Assembly (NCBI GenBank): GCA_947166105.1
Contig: CAMVCZ010000009.1
Span: 26,609-90,608, forward strand
DNA length: 64,000 nt
Reading direction: 5' to 3'
From: an uncultured Bacteroidales bacterium
GTDB taxonomy: Bacteria > Bacteroidota > Bacteroidia > Bacteroidales > F082
Shown: positions 18,474 to 27,104 of the stretch, one piece after another
How the letters are laid out: each line of letters opens with the position of its first letter
Position numbering within the stretch: the first letter of the stretch is position 1
Position numbers and translations under genes: made by a program
Notes under the pieces: model-generated
Databases searched by the model: none
What the model saw: only the letters and a program-made list of their open reading frames with translations
What the model was told of the DNA's origin: nothing

Positions 18474-21146
18474 TTAACGCACCACAAATTTCCGCGTCGC
18501 TTCGCCTACGGTAATGAAATACATGCCTTGAGGCAACGATGAAACATCAATCTGTTGGTTTTCAGCGTTAATATTGCCAGAAAGGACGGTTTGGCCCATG
18601 AGGTTGGCAATTTGGAATTCGGAATGATGAATGCGGAATGCGGAATGATGAACGGTAAGAACGCCGTTTGTAGGATTAGGATAAACCGTAAGGGTCCCTG
18701 AGCTTGTCGAAGGGCCATCTTCTTCCACACCGTGTACCTCAGAATAAATCGCGTCGCAGTCCTCGTCGCCGGGTTTGAAGACCAGTTCGTTCTCAATCCA
18801 ATAGCAGCGCAAGCCTTCCACACGGATGCCGTCACCGTTGTCCATCAGCCTTTCGGGGAAGAAACTGGTGAGATGGCCGATGCCGCTCACTATGTAGCCG
18901 CTGAAGATGTCGTCAGGGTCGCTGACATGCAGCATCGGATAGTTTCTGCCCTCGTGTTCAATGTAATCCACGCCATCCACATGCATGGTAAGGATTTCCG
19001 TGCCGACAAAAATGTTCCAACTGTCGCCCACTTCGGCTCCAAAGTCGTACAGCACGGTAAACTCTTCCAAAGTCTTGTTCCACCAATATACCTTGCCGTC
19101 GCGCATATAGACATACTCGCGTGTCACATCCTCTCGCAATCCCTTGTCATAAAGCGTGTTGATTTTCACAAGGATATGCGAAGGCTCATCGCCGACAACG
19201 GTGTCGCCTGCCTGATACATGTATTGGTAGGTGATGCTGCCATTGTCGTTTTGGATTTCGTAGTACCATTCGGGGCTTAAAGGGAAACCCATAAGACCCT
19301 GATCAATGGTGACGAAAGACCTGAAATCGCCTATCGAAGTGTGATAGATAAGATAAGTGTCTGCGCCCCAATCTCTTGTTCTTCTTCCATTGAAACTAAC
19401 CGTACATCTCATATAGTCGTTATAGTTCTGCAAAGTGTAGGGAAGCGGATATTGTGGCGTGATTTCCAAATAGTTTGTGTTCTCCTCTTCGATGCCATAG
19501 ATGGTTATCGGGCGCGAAATCTCTGCGTTGATGAGCGAGAAGGTCTGTGATGGCTCGTTGAGATAAAGCTCGGCCATGTAGGGAACGACGACCAGTCCAA
19601 AATTAACCAGATTTTCATTAATCATCAGCGTCACGATTCTATCGCCTTCAGTAGTGGAGATGTTTACGTATGAAATGATTTGGTCGCGTTGTTTCGCGGG
19701 AGGGATAATCATCGGTTCCAATCTGACGACGACTTGTGTGCTTTGGTTGGGCTGCAATTCAATTGGCAGTATGTCCTCGATAGGTAGATACTCGGTGCCG
19801 TCATGATAAAGGACATGGATGAACTCTTCGTCATCGTTGGTGATGCTTGTGATGGTGACGGTATTTGAGATTTCATTGTGTATGACAAACACTTGATCAT
19901 CAGGGAAATAATCTGTATACCACAGCGTATCAGGCGTAATCGTTAATTCGCCGCTGCTGGGTGTTAGGCCTCCGACAATATGAACATACGGGTTACTTCC
20001 TTGACCCAAGGAACTACTGCTATAAATGTTGACATTAGTGGTGTTTTCAGGAAAATCGACCAAGGTAACGACTATATGAAGTGACTCGTGGGGCGGAATT
20101 ACGTATGGAAGACTATGCGAGGGCACCAGTTCAAGATAGTCAGTGCCGTCTTCATAAAGCTCATAGATTGTGATACTATCCAAGGCATTGGTGTTATACA
20201 AGTAGAAGTCCTGGGTCAAAGGGGAGTTTTCGTCGAAAGTAAGTCCCTGCATAGGCATCCACAACAATCCCTCGTCCCACGCTTCCTCGTTGACCCTGAC
20301 AGTGACTTGTCTGTAGCCAATCGAGGTCGCCACATTGACGTAGTAGGTGAGATAACCTTTGTATCCAATTCCGTTCACATACACTTCCACGTTCATGGTT
20401 TCATTGGGCTGCAAAGTGCGGGGCAGACCTTGACCAGAGAGAAGCACCACATTGTCATCAGGTTCCACATTGATGGATGAAATGGTGACAGCCGCGTCGG
20501 TTTGGTTGCTGATGGTGAAAGTCTGTGGCACCCAAGGCTCTTCAAAAGTCAGTATATCGGGTGAAATGACCAAACCGTCTTGCTGTATAGTCCCTTCAAT
20601 TTGGATGTCATCAATGCAAATGGCAGATTGTCCAGAACAATAGTGGTGACGAATAGCAACATAGACCTCCTGACCAGTATAAGCGGAAAGGTCAACGGTA
20701 TAGTTGTACCAGTTGCCCTGACGGTTTCCCGCATCTTTGGCGGCTATGGTCCATTCCGACAAGAGCGTGAAAGCCAACGGGTCATTGTTGACTGTAGTTG
20801 AGATGGATACCCCAAAATGCTCGGCAGGGTAGATTTCATCCAAAGCACAAGCATAGAAACGGATAACGGGCCAGTCTTCACTCAAAACCAATCGTGGAGA
20901 AACAAGATACTCATTTGGTGTAAGAGGTTCGCCCGTGGCATAGTCCTTGGAATAAGCCATCACCATCCCGTTGGAATTGTGGCCCATACCGCCAATAGAA
21001 GGTTCCCAACAATGGCCGTCGCCATCGCCATCGAGTGTGGTCCAGCCTTGAAGGGTGCCGTCTTCAAAGTCGTAATGGAGGCTTTGCGCCACGCCACCAA
21101 GAGTGAAAGTGGCAAAAATCGCTAAAGTTAATGCTAATCTTTTCAT
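18474..21146 (-). CDS. T9SS cargo protein with jelly-roll/anchor-J domain
   Basis: An 890-residue secreted protein. I start it at MKRLALTL (21146), which begins a clear signal peptide; the frame extends 11 codons further. Residues 20-180 resemble a cleaved-adhesin/choice-of-anchor J domain (YDFEDGTLQGWTTLD). Several FTISNQT-type immunoglobulin-like repeats follow, then a module starting EWYYEI that the next gene also has. The end is a type A T9SS sorting domain (VYPNPTNGVL, IDVSSLPQGMYFI, RKFVV). The sorting region holds two interspersed repeats: one encodes the linker PSTSSG, another inserts HHSAFRIHHSEF. The function is unknown; surface adhesion is plausible. Confidence 0.8.
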   Translation of the reverse strand: MKRLALTLAIFATFTLGGVAQSLHYDFEDGTLQGWTTLDGDGDGHCWEPSIGGMGHNSNGMVMAYSKDYATGEPLTPNEYLVSPRLVLSEDWPVIRFYACALDEIYPAEHFGVSISTTVNNDPLAFTLLSEWTIAAKDAGNRQGNWYNYTVDLSAYTGQEVYVAIRHHYCSGQSAICIDDIQIEGTIQQDGLVISPDILTFEEPWVPQTFTISNQTDAAVTISSINVEPDDNVVLLSGQGLPRTLQPNETMNVEVYVNGIGYKGYLTYYVNVATSIGYRQVTVRVNEEAWDEGLLWMPMQGLTFDENSPLTQDFYLYNTNALDSITIYELYEDGTDYLELVPSHSLPYVIPPHESLHIVVTLVDFPENTTNVNIYSSSSLGQGSNPYVHIVGGLTPSSGELTITPDTLWYTDYFPDDQVFVIHNEISNTVTITSITNDDEEFIHVLYHDGTEYLPIEDILPIELQPNQSTQVVVRLEPMIIPPAKQRDQIISYVNISTTEGDRIVTLMINENLVNFGLVVVPYMAELYLNEPSQTFSLINAEISRPITIYGIEEENTNYLEITPQYPLPYTLQNYNDYMRCTVSFNGRRTRDWGADTYLIYHTSIGDFRSFVTIDQGLMGFPLSPEWYYEIQNDNGSITYQYMYQAGDTVVGDEPSHILVKINTLYDKGLREDVTREYVYMRDGKVYWWNKTLEEFTVLYDFGAEVGDSWNIFVGTEILTMHVDGVDYIEHEGRNYPMLHVSDPDDIFSGYIVSGIGHLTSFFPERLMDNGDGIRVEGLRCYWIENELVFKPGDEDCDAIYSEVHGVEEDGPSTSSGTLTVYPNPTNGVLTVHHSAFRIHHSEFQIANLMGQTVLSGNINAENQQIDVSSLPQGMYFITVGEATRKFVVR
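18614..18652. repeat. GGAATGATGAATG repeat inside a coding sequence
   Basis: This tract of GGAATGATGAATG and GGAATGC units matches the intergenic tract at 484-518. Here it lies within the T9SS sorting domain and is read in frame on the minus strand. Confidence 0.8.
18693..18716 (-). repeat. CCTTCGACAAGCTCAGG interspersed repeat in coding sequence
   Basis: The minus strand reads CCCTTCGACAAGCTCAGGG, a short element widely scattered in Bacteroidota genomes. It encodes the PSTSSG linker just before the T9SS domain. Related copies lie at 49963-50000 and 53288-53320. Confidence 0.75.
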
Positions 21147-21181
21147 AGTTGTATGTTTTTGATTGTTATCTTTTACCACGA

Positions 21182-24100
21182 TTATCGCACCACAAATTTC
21201 CGCGTCTCGCCTGCAAAGGTAATGAAATACATACCTTGAGGCAATGATGAAACGTCAATCTGTTGGTTTTCATCCGTGATTTTACCCGTCAATAGGGTTT
21301 GGCCCATTACGTTGGTGATACGATACGTTTGGTCGTGTAGAGACGTTGCGCGCAACGTCTGTACAAATAAGGTACCGTCAGTCGGATTAGGATAAATCAC
21401 CAATTCCGTCAAAGGAGTCGAAGGGCCATCTTCTTCCACACCGTGTACCTCTGAATAAATCGCGTCGCAGTCCTCGTCGCCGGGTTTGAACACCAATTCG
21501 TCCTCAATCCAGTAGCAGCGCAGGCCTTCCACACGCAAGCCGTCGCCGTTGTCCATCAGCCTTTCGGGGAAGAAACTCGTCAGATGGCCGATGCCGCACA
21601 CGATGTCGCCGCTGAAGTAGTCGTCCGCGTCGCTGACGTGCAGCACCCTATAGGTTTTGCCTTCGTATTCAATGTTCTCTACCGCATCCACATGCATCAC
21701 AAGGCTTTCGTTGCCAACCTTGATTTCCCACTCGTCGCCTTCATGGGCACCAAAGTCGTACAGCACGGTAAACTCTTCCAAGGTCTTGTTCCACCAATAC
21801 ACCTTGCCGTCGCGCATATAGACATACTCGCGTGTCACATCCTCTCGCACTCCCTTGTCGTAAAGCGTGTTGATTTTCACAAGGATATGCGAAGGCTCAT
21901 CGCCGACAACGGTGTCGCCTGCCTGATACATGTATTGGTAGGTGATGCTGCCGTTCTCGTTCTCGATTTCGTAGTACCATTCCGAAGGGAAAGCAATCAC
22001 ATTGGGAATGTCGTTGGCATTGGGGATGCTTTTCCAGTATTGGCTGTTGCCATAGAAATACAGATGATTGTCATAGCCTTTGGAGAGAAAACCGTCTTCG
22101 CCGCCGGGAATAGGCTCCTCAACGGGAAGGTTCTCTATGGTGTTGTAGAAATGCTCGCCGTGGTCCAAGGAATAGGCCAAAACCGCGTTGTTATACATGC
22201 TCATTGCGGTCTTGTAAACAATGCCGTTGTCGGCAATGGCCACACGATTTGCCCATAAGGCATAGAACCCTGGCACATGCTCGAAACCCGAAAAATCGCC
22301 TCCGAAATTAACGCCGCAAACTATGTTGCCCTCGGGGTCAAACGCCATGTCTTTCACGCCAATATTCTCAAAGGCAGCAATTTCCCAGTTCTGCATATCG
22401 GAGAGGGTGGAATGATACACGCCGATGTTAGGCCCGATGTAGTACCAAACACTGACATACACATCGCCGTTTTCGCTGACGAGGAGATCGCTGATTTCTT
22501 GGTGTTCTTCCATGAATTCAAGGCCTGAAAAGCCCCAAGTCTCACCACCGTCAAGCGTCCAAAAGATTTCCCTGTTTTGAGTCCATCCCACAACGATGTC
22601 ATTGGTTGCAGCATACAGACCTGCTACACTTATCAAACCACACGAGGATATTTGGTTGGTTTGTTGCCATGTGTCGCCGTTGTCATCAGAATACATGACC
22701 GTCATCGTATTATTATTGAAAACAAAAATCCTTCCTTCATTGCTGATGGTAAAACTTCCAACACTGCCGTCAAACACAGTTTCCCATGTCTCGCCATCGT
22801 CTTGCGAACGAACCAATGTGGAAGGATAGACCTCTGTATTTCTACAGAACAGGTCTCCTTGTGCGTTTGCACCTAAAAGTATTCCAGGGAGGTTGAGGGG
22901 CTTCCAAAGGCTATGCGCCACATTGCCGCCGTTTGAAAGGCCTCCGGCGATAAAGAAGAAATAGCCGCTTCCTTCGCCTTCGGAACTGCGACAATAGGCA
23001 TGTGTCACGACTTGCTCTTCAGGGAAATTGACCAAAGTGACCGCCACCTCAAGAAAGCCACCCGCCGGAATTTCGTAAGGCAGGCTGTGCGCAGGCAGCA
23101 TTTCAAGATAGTTGGTGCCGTATTCGCGAATCTCATAAACCGTGATGCTTTGCAGGGCATTGGTGTTTTGCAGGTAGAAGGATTGCGTCAAAGGGGTGTT
23201 TTCATCGAAAGTAATCCCTTGCATAGGTATATATTGCAGACCTTCGTCCCAGATTTCTTCGTTAACCTTGACGATGACATGCCTGTTGCCAATCGAAGTG
23301 GCTATGGTGACGTTGTAATTGTTATAGCCTTTGTATCCGATAGTGTTCACTTCCACTGTCACATTCATGGTTTCGTTGGGCTGCAAAGTGCGGGGCAGAC
23401 CTTCAAAGGAGAGTAGCACCACATTGTCGTCAGGTTGCACGTTGATGGATGAAATGGTAACGGCATTGTTGGTTTGGTTGCTAATCGTGAAAACTTGCGG
23501 CACGGCAGGCTCGTTAAAAGTCAGCACGGTAGGTGTAACTACCAAATCGTTCTGTTGCCCTGTATTCACGATATAGCACTCATTATACCCTGGAGTGGTA
23601 TTCTGCCAAATCAGGTCACCGTCCTCGTAATAGCAAAGAAGGTCGGTCGAACCCCCATCCAAAAACCGCGAACCCGAATCGATTATCCCGTAAAGGCTAC
23701 CAATACCTTCAATCCATACTTCCTGTTCACCCCATGGATATTCCAACACAATTTGTTGTCTCGGCTCGCCATTAACGAGGATCTCATTGGTTTCGATGAC
23801 AAACATCCAGTTGGGATAAAACCCATTGCCGCTCATGATAATGGTATCTCCGACTTCCATTGAGAAATCATAAAGAATCTCATAGTAAGCAGAGCCGTCT
23901 CTACGATAGAGAACTTGTTTGTCTTCGGTTTCTCTGATAACGCCACAAACGCTCCAACCTGTAAGGTTTTCATTTCTTGTGGTGTACATCACTTTGTACG
24001 ACATGCCATCCACCAGCGTATCACCCTCGATTTTGTAGATGTCGGTGTACTTGTGCTGTGGCTCCGGCGGACTCCAGGGATAAGAGAACAACACATTCCA

Positions 24101-24202
24101 TTGTTTTCCGTCCTCGACGATAGGATGATAGTCTTGTGCTTTCATTGTCATCCCGCCCATCATCATCAGGGCAATCACTGCAATAAATCTAATGTTTTTC
24201 AT
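21182..24202 (-). CDS. T9SS cargo protein with Asp-box propeller repeats
   Basis: A 1006-residue secreted protein with a signal peptide (IRFIAVIALMMMGGMTMKAQ). After an N-terminal domain and two FTISNQT-type immunoglobulin-like repeats comes a BNR/Asp-box region (DDGETWE, DNGDTWQ, DGGETWG), the signature of sialidase- or sortilin-type beta-propellers. The EWYYEI module of about 270 residues and the type A T9SS domain (VIYPNPTDG, KFVV) are almost the same as in the downstream gene, while the middle differs, so the pair is a mosaic tandem duplication. A 28-bp palindromic repeat encodes part of the sorting domain. No sialidase catalytic residues were identified. Confidence 0.8.
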   Translation of the reverse strand: MKNIRFIAVIALMMMGGMTMKAQDYHPIVEDGKQWNVLFSYPWSPPEPQHKYTDIYKIEGDTLVDGMSYKVMYTTRNENLTGWSVCGVIRETEDKQVLYRRDGSAYYEILYDFSMEVGDTIIMSGNGFYPNWMFVIETNEILVNGEPRQQIVLEYPWGEQEVWIEGIGSLYGIIDSGSRFLDGGSTDLLCYYEDGDLIWQNTTPGYNECYIVNTGQQNDLVVTPTVLTFNEPAVPQVFTISNQTNNAVTISSINVQPDDNVVLLSFEGLPRTLQPNETMNVTVEVNTIGYKGYNNYNVTIATSIGNRHVIVKVNEEIWDEGLQYIPMQGITFDENTPLTQSFYLQNTNALQSITVYEIREYGTNYLEMLPAHSLPYEIPAGGFLEVAVTLVNFPEEQVVTHAYCRSSEGEGSGYFFFIAGGLSNGGNVAHSLWKPLNLPGILLGANAQGDLFCRNTEVYPSTLVRSQDDGETWETVFDGSVGSFTISNEGRIFVFNNNTMTVMYSDDNGDTWQQTNQISSCGLISVAGLYAATNDIVVGWTQNREIFWTLDGGETWGFSGLEFMEEHQEISDLLVSENGDVYVSVWYYIGPNIGVYHSTLSDMQNWEIAAFENIGVKDMAFDPEGNIVCGVNFGGDFSGFEHVPGFYALWANRVAIADNGIVYKTAMSMYNNAVLAYSLDHGEHFYNTIENLPVEEPIPGGEDGFLSKGYDNHLYFYGNSQYWKSIPNANDIPNVIAFPSEWYYEIENENGSITYQYMYQAGDTVVGDEPSHILVKINTLYDKGVREDVTREYVYMRDGKVYWWNKTLEEFTVLYDFGAHEGDEWEIKVGNESLVMHVDAVENIEYEGKTYRVLHVSDADDYFSGDIVCGIGHLTSFFPERLMDNGDGLRVEGLRCYWIEDELVFKPGDEDCDAIYSEVHGVEEDGPSTPLTELVIYPNPTDGTLFVQTLRATSLHDQTYRITNVMGQTLLTGKITDENQQIDVSSLPQGMYFITFAGETRKFVVR
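21337..21364. repeat. GTAGAGACGTTGCG palindromic repeat in coding sequence
   Basis: The 14-bp arms GTAGAGACGTTGCG and CGCAACGTCTGTAC match except for one base and have no spacer. Related GTAGAGACG palindromes are scattered in many genomes. This one inserts residues around QTLRATSL into a T9SS domain, at the position where the neighbouring paralogue carries a different repeat. Confidence 0.8.
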
Positions 24203-24245
24203 AGCTGTAAGTATTTAATTGTTAATTAATTGATTTCGTTTTTTT

Positions 24246-24319
24246 AACTACGGATTTTACGGATTATACAAATTCCATTTTGATGAATATTTCCGTCAAA
24301 TCCGTGTAATCCTTAGTTT
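24246..24319. repeat. AATCCGTGTAATCC-type inverted repeat
   Basis: The left part AACTACGGATTTTACGGATTA and the right part AAATCCGTGTAATCCTTAGTTT form an imperfect inverted repeat between two minus-strand genes. This is a commonly scattered Bacteroidota element and may act as a terminator for the TPR gene. Confidence 0.6.
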
Positions 24320-24320
24320 C

Positions 24321-25793
24321 TCATACAGCATTCACGATTTCCTCAAAGGTGCGGTTATCATCCCCGAGGTCCATCTTCATTTGTTTTATTCGGGTTTTGC
24401 GTTTGTAGTAAGAGTCGGTCTGCGTGTCCAACAGGATGGAAATCACTTGGTTGGAGAAGCCGTTTTTCGAGAGGCAGCAGATGCGCACGTCCCACTTGCC
24501 GAGTTTGGGGTAGAGTTGCAACAGCCGCTGCGAGAAGCCGTCGAAGACCAAGTCGGTGAGGCTGATGAAGTCGTTCCAGTCGTTGTCGGTCAGCTCGAAG
24601 TTGAGCGAGTCGTTGTTCACTTCTTCCGTGAGGGCTTGCGCAGTGGTCATAATCTTGTTTCGCGTCAGGATTTTCTGGATCGACATCAAATCCTTCGGCG
24701 GGAGGGTCTGCTGCTGACGGCGTAGTTCATCGTTGGTGCGGATAAGGTTCTCCATGTCGCTCACCAACTCGTGGATGCGGTTTTGGTCGCGCTCCACCTG
24801 CCGCCCGAAGTGCTCCATCTCCAACTTGTGGTCGCTGATTTTCTTCCTCACAATCAAGAGGATGACGAGCAAGGCAATCACCGCCAAGGCGATAATCAAA
24901 TAGAGTTTCAGGTCGCGGGTGCGATGCAGGCTCTCCAACTCGCTTTGCTGCGCCTTCAATTCATATTCCGACTTGATTCTTTGGATGTTCTCGTTGGAAT
25001 GTTCAGCGTCGGCTTGTATCATGCTCGCGGCAAACTGCTCGTGGTATTTCACCGCCTGTTGGTAGTTGCCTTCGCTGTAGGCAATGGCATAAAGCGTTTG
25101 ATAGACAGACATTTTCAGTCCGGCGCGCTCGCTGCGTAACGCCTTGTCAAGAAACGACTTCGCCTTTTCGTTTTCGCGTGTGTAATAATAGAGGATGCCC
25201 AAGGTCATGTTGGCGATGTCGGTATCGTTGTCGCCGAGGCCGATTTCCAAGGCTTGGTTGACGCTTTCGATGCCTTTGGCGAAGTTGCCCGTTTCCATGT
25301 AGTAGTCGCGGCCCATTTCGAGATAGAGGTCAGCGAGCATAGCTTGGTCATTGATGAAGGTGGCAACACGGAAAGCCGAGTCGTAGTATTGCTTGGCTTG
25401 GGTGTATTGCTCCTGCGCCCTCACCGCCCGACCGCTGTTGCGGTAGGCGTTCATCATGCCCGTGGAGTCGGCGACTTGCTTAAAGCAATTCAAAGCCTGC
25501 TGGTGTTGCTTGAAGGCCTCCTCGAAAAGGCCGTGCTTGAGGTACATGGCGCCGAGGTTGTCGCAAAGTTGGCCTTCCAATTGGACGGTTTCGGCAGTCT
25601 TGTCGGAACGCTGCACGAGTGCCAGTCCTTGCAGAAACTTCTCGGCGGCCTCTTCGGAGCGGCGTTGCTCACGCAGTTCTACACCTTCTTTATAGAGAGC
25701 TTGCGCTTGTTCCATGCGCTTCGTCGGGCTGTCGCAAGCGGTCAGCGCGAAGGCTGCCGTGATTAGGATGAGTGATTTTAAATGCGTCTTCAT
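24321..25793 (-). CDS. TPR lipoprotein with membrane helix and HTH-like end
   Basis: I place the start at MKTHLKSL (25793), giving 490 residues with a lipoprotein-like signal (AAFALTAC). Residues 30-330 form TPR repeats. A membrane helix (LYLIIALAVIALLVILLIV) follows, then a coiled coil (ERDQNRIHELVSDMENL) and a C-terminal segment with a LuxR-like helix-turn-helix pattern (WDVRICCLSKNGFSNQVISILL). This architecture is common among Bacteroidota membrane-bound regulators that sense through periplasmic TPRs. The frame is open 69 codons upstream, but that part is junk-like. A -7 element at 25816-25823 supports the chosen start. Its target is unknown. Confidence 0.75.
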   Translation of the reverse strand: MKTHLKSLILITAAFALTACDSPTKRMEQAQALYKEGVELREQRRSEEAAEKFLQGLALVQRSDKTAETVQLEGQLCDNLGAMYLKHGLFEEAFKQHQQALNCFKQVADSTGMMNAYRNSGRAVRAQEQYTQAKQYYDSAFRVATFINDQAMLADLYLEMGRDYYMETGNFAKGIESVNQALEIGLGDNDTDIANMTLGILYYYTRENEKAKSFLDKALRSERAGLKMSVYQTLYAIAYSEGNYQQAVKYHEQFAASMIQADAEHSNENIQRIKSEYELKAQQSELESLHRTRDLKLYLIIALAVIALLVILLIVRKKISDHKLEMEHFGRQVERDQNRIHELVSDMENLIRTNDELRRQQQTLPPKDLMSIQKILTRNKIMTTAQALTEEVNNDSLNFELTDNDWNDFISLTDLVFDGFSQRLLQLYPKLGKWDVRICCLSKNGFSNQVISILLDTQTDSYYKRKTRIKQMKMDLGDDNRTFEEIVNAV

Positions 25794-25815
25794 GACATTT
25801 TCGTTTTTGACTTCG

Positions 25816-25823
25816 CAAAAATA
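25816..25823 (-). promoter_or_regulatory. -7 element for the TPR regulator
   Basis: TATTTTTG on the minus strand, about 20 bases upstream of the chosen ATG. It rules out a start further upstream if used. Confidence 0.55.
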
Positions 25824-26029
25824 TACAGAAAAAACGCTTGTCAAGAGGCGCGAAGTCCTACACAGGGCCATGTCCATACTTTTTTGGAATGTCCTTATAG
25901 GATTTTGTTGAAAATCAACGATATATAAATCTTTTGAAAACGGGCTTGTCCCTACTTTTTTTGGTGAAAAAGTGCTAAAAAGCAGCGTTTTTTTATTCAT
26001 AGTTGAAACAAGTTTTCAGGTTTTTTGCC

Positions 26030-26037
26030 TAATTTTG
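26030..26037 (+). promoter_or_regulatory. -7 element of the toxin-antitoxin pair
   Basis: TAATTTTG ends only 7 bases before the ATG at 26045, which implies a leaderless or almost leaderless transcript. Confidence 0.55.
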
Positions 26038-26044
26038 CGGCACT

Positions 26045-26395
26045 ATGAGCAATCACCAAAACAGAAACGGAAAGATTGAAGGCAAAAAAAGAGTCCTTTG
26101 GCGACAGTTGGAGCAATCGGGTTGCCTGTGGTCGTATGCCAAAAATCCGGACAGCATAGATGACAGTTTGCTCATCGAAAAATCCTTGCTTTATCTTGAG
26201 TTTGAAGATCTGCACAAACTCTGCGAACTCTATCCCATGCGGCAGATACAACAAGTGTGGCGTGAGCGTTTGGTTTCGCAAGGCGACTACTACGGCATTA
26301 TCAACTGGCTTTTGGCAGCCATGTTTTTCGACATCAAGAAACCCGACAAATACCTGAAACGATATGGAAAGCCAAGACTGGAAATTAGGGCTTAG
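26045..26395 (+). CDS. Antitoxin-like DUF6922-type protein
   Basis: A 116-residue protein with the pattern LWRQLEQSGCLWSYAKNPDSID, then DLHKLCELYPMRQIQQVWRERL, resembling the DUF6922 family that precedes AbiEii-like nucleotidyltransferases. It has no signal peptide. The downstream toxin-like gene starts 32 bases before its stop, so translation is coupled. The expected role is neutralising the nucleotidyltransferase toxin, perhaps with autorepression; no canonical HTH was identified. Confidence 0.6.
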   Translation: MSNHQNRNGKIEGKKRVLWRQLEQSGCLWSYAKNPDSIDDSLLIEKSLLYLEFEDLHKLCELYPMRQIQQVWRERLVSQGDYYGIINWLLAAMFFDIKKPDKYLKRYGKPRLEIRA

Positions 26396-27044
26396 GCAAG
26401 AAACGATACCCGTTTTTGAGGCTGTTTCGCAAATGGAGGCCATCAAAAACCTTTACCTTTGCGGTGGCACGGCCCAATCGCTGCAAATGAAACACCGAAA
26501 AAGCGAAGACCTTGACTTTGAACTGCTTGGAACGAGAAAAGAACGCCCAATGCTTGACTTTTCGGCCATTTCCAATGAAGTTTCAAGTGTCTTCCCCGAT
26601 TGCAAAAAAGAATTCCTCTCGAAAAACCAACTTCAAATTTTCGTGAACGGGAATGTGAAATTGTCGTTTTTCAGGCCTGAGAACTCGGTACCGGAATTAG
26701 GCAAAGGCTTCGTTTACAACAACATCGTCACTCCTTCATTACAGGAGCTGTTGGGCATGAAACTATTCACCATTGCCGTGCGCAGCGCCTTCCGCGACTA
26801 CTACGACATCTATGCCCTACTGAAAGAAGGCTACGATTTGGCCAAAGGCGTGGAATATGCAGGCAAATTCTCCCGTCATACGATACATTCCAAGTTCATC
26901 TACAGCATTCTCCTGAACGAGAACTACTTCAGCAAGCCCAAAGACTTTTCTCTCCTCGAACCGAAATACGACATCTCGACGGAAGAAATCGCGGCCTTCA
27001 TCAGGCAATACATTGAAAAAAGAGGAATCAAGATAAAGAAATAG
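26364..27044 (+). CDS. AbiEii/AbiGii-type nucleotidyltransferase toxin
   Basis: A 226-residue protein with the AbiEii toxin signature: LCGGTAQSLQMKHRKSEDLDF (about residues 31-51) carries the nucleotidyltransferase GG-T/S and D-x-D pattern, and LGMKLFTIAVRSAFRDYYDIYALL matches the conserved D-x-x-D-x-x-L region. Such enzymes transfer nucleotides to tRNA 3' ends or other targets and act as type IV toxins in phage exclusion. It overlaps the preceding antitoxin-like gene and ends before a hairpin terminator. Confidence 0.8.
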   Translation: MESQDWKLGLRQETIPVFEAVSQMEAIKNLYLCGGTAQSLQMKHRKSEDLDFELLGTRKERPMLDFSAISNEVSSVFPDCKKEFLSKNQLQIFVNGNVKLSFFRPENSVPELGKGFVYNNIVTPSLQELLGMKLFTIAVRSAFRDYYDIYALLKEGYDLAKGVEYAGKFSRHTIHSKFIYSILLNENYFSKPKDFSLLEPKYDISTEEIAAFIRQYIEKRGIKIKK

Positions 27045-27049
27045 CAAGA

Positions 27050-27090
27050 AAAAGCCCGCCCCATTGCGAGGCAGGCTTTTCAAGTTTTTT
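27050..27090 (+). terminator. Hairpin terminator after the toxin gene
   Basis: AAGCCCGCC pairs with GGCAGGCTT around the loop CCATTGCGA, followed by a T-rich stretch. It shares stem and loop with the hairpin at 18419-18450 and probably also ends rng from the other side. Confidence 0.8.
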
Positions 27091-27104
27091 TGCAGCAGCA
27101 AACT

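Noticed and set aside
21182..24202. Sialidase
   Set aside because: Asp-box repeats are present, but no FRIP motif or catalytic Arg/Tyr set was identified.
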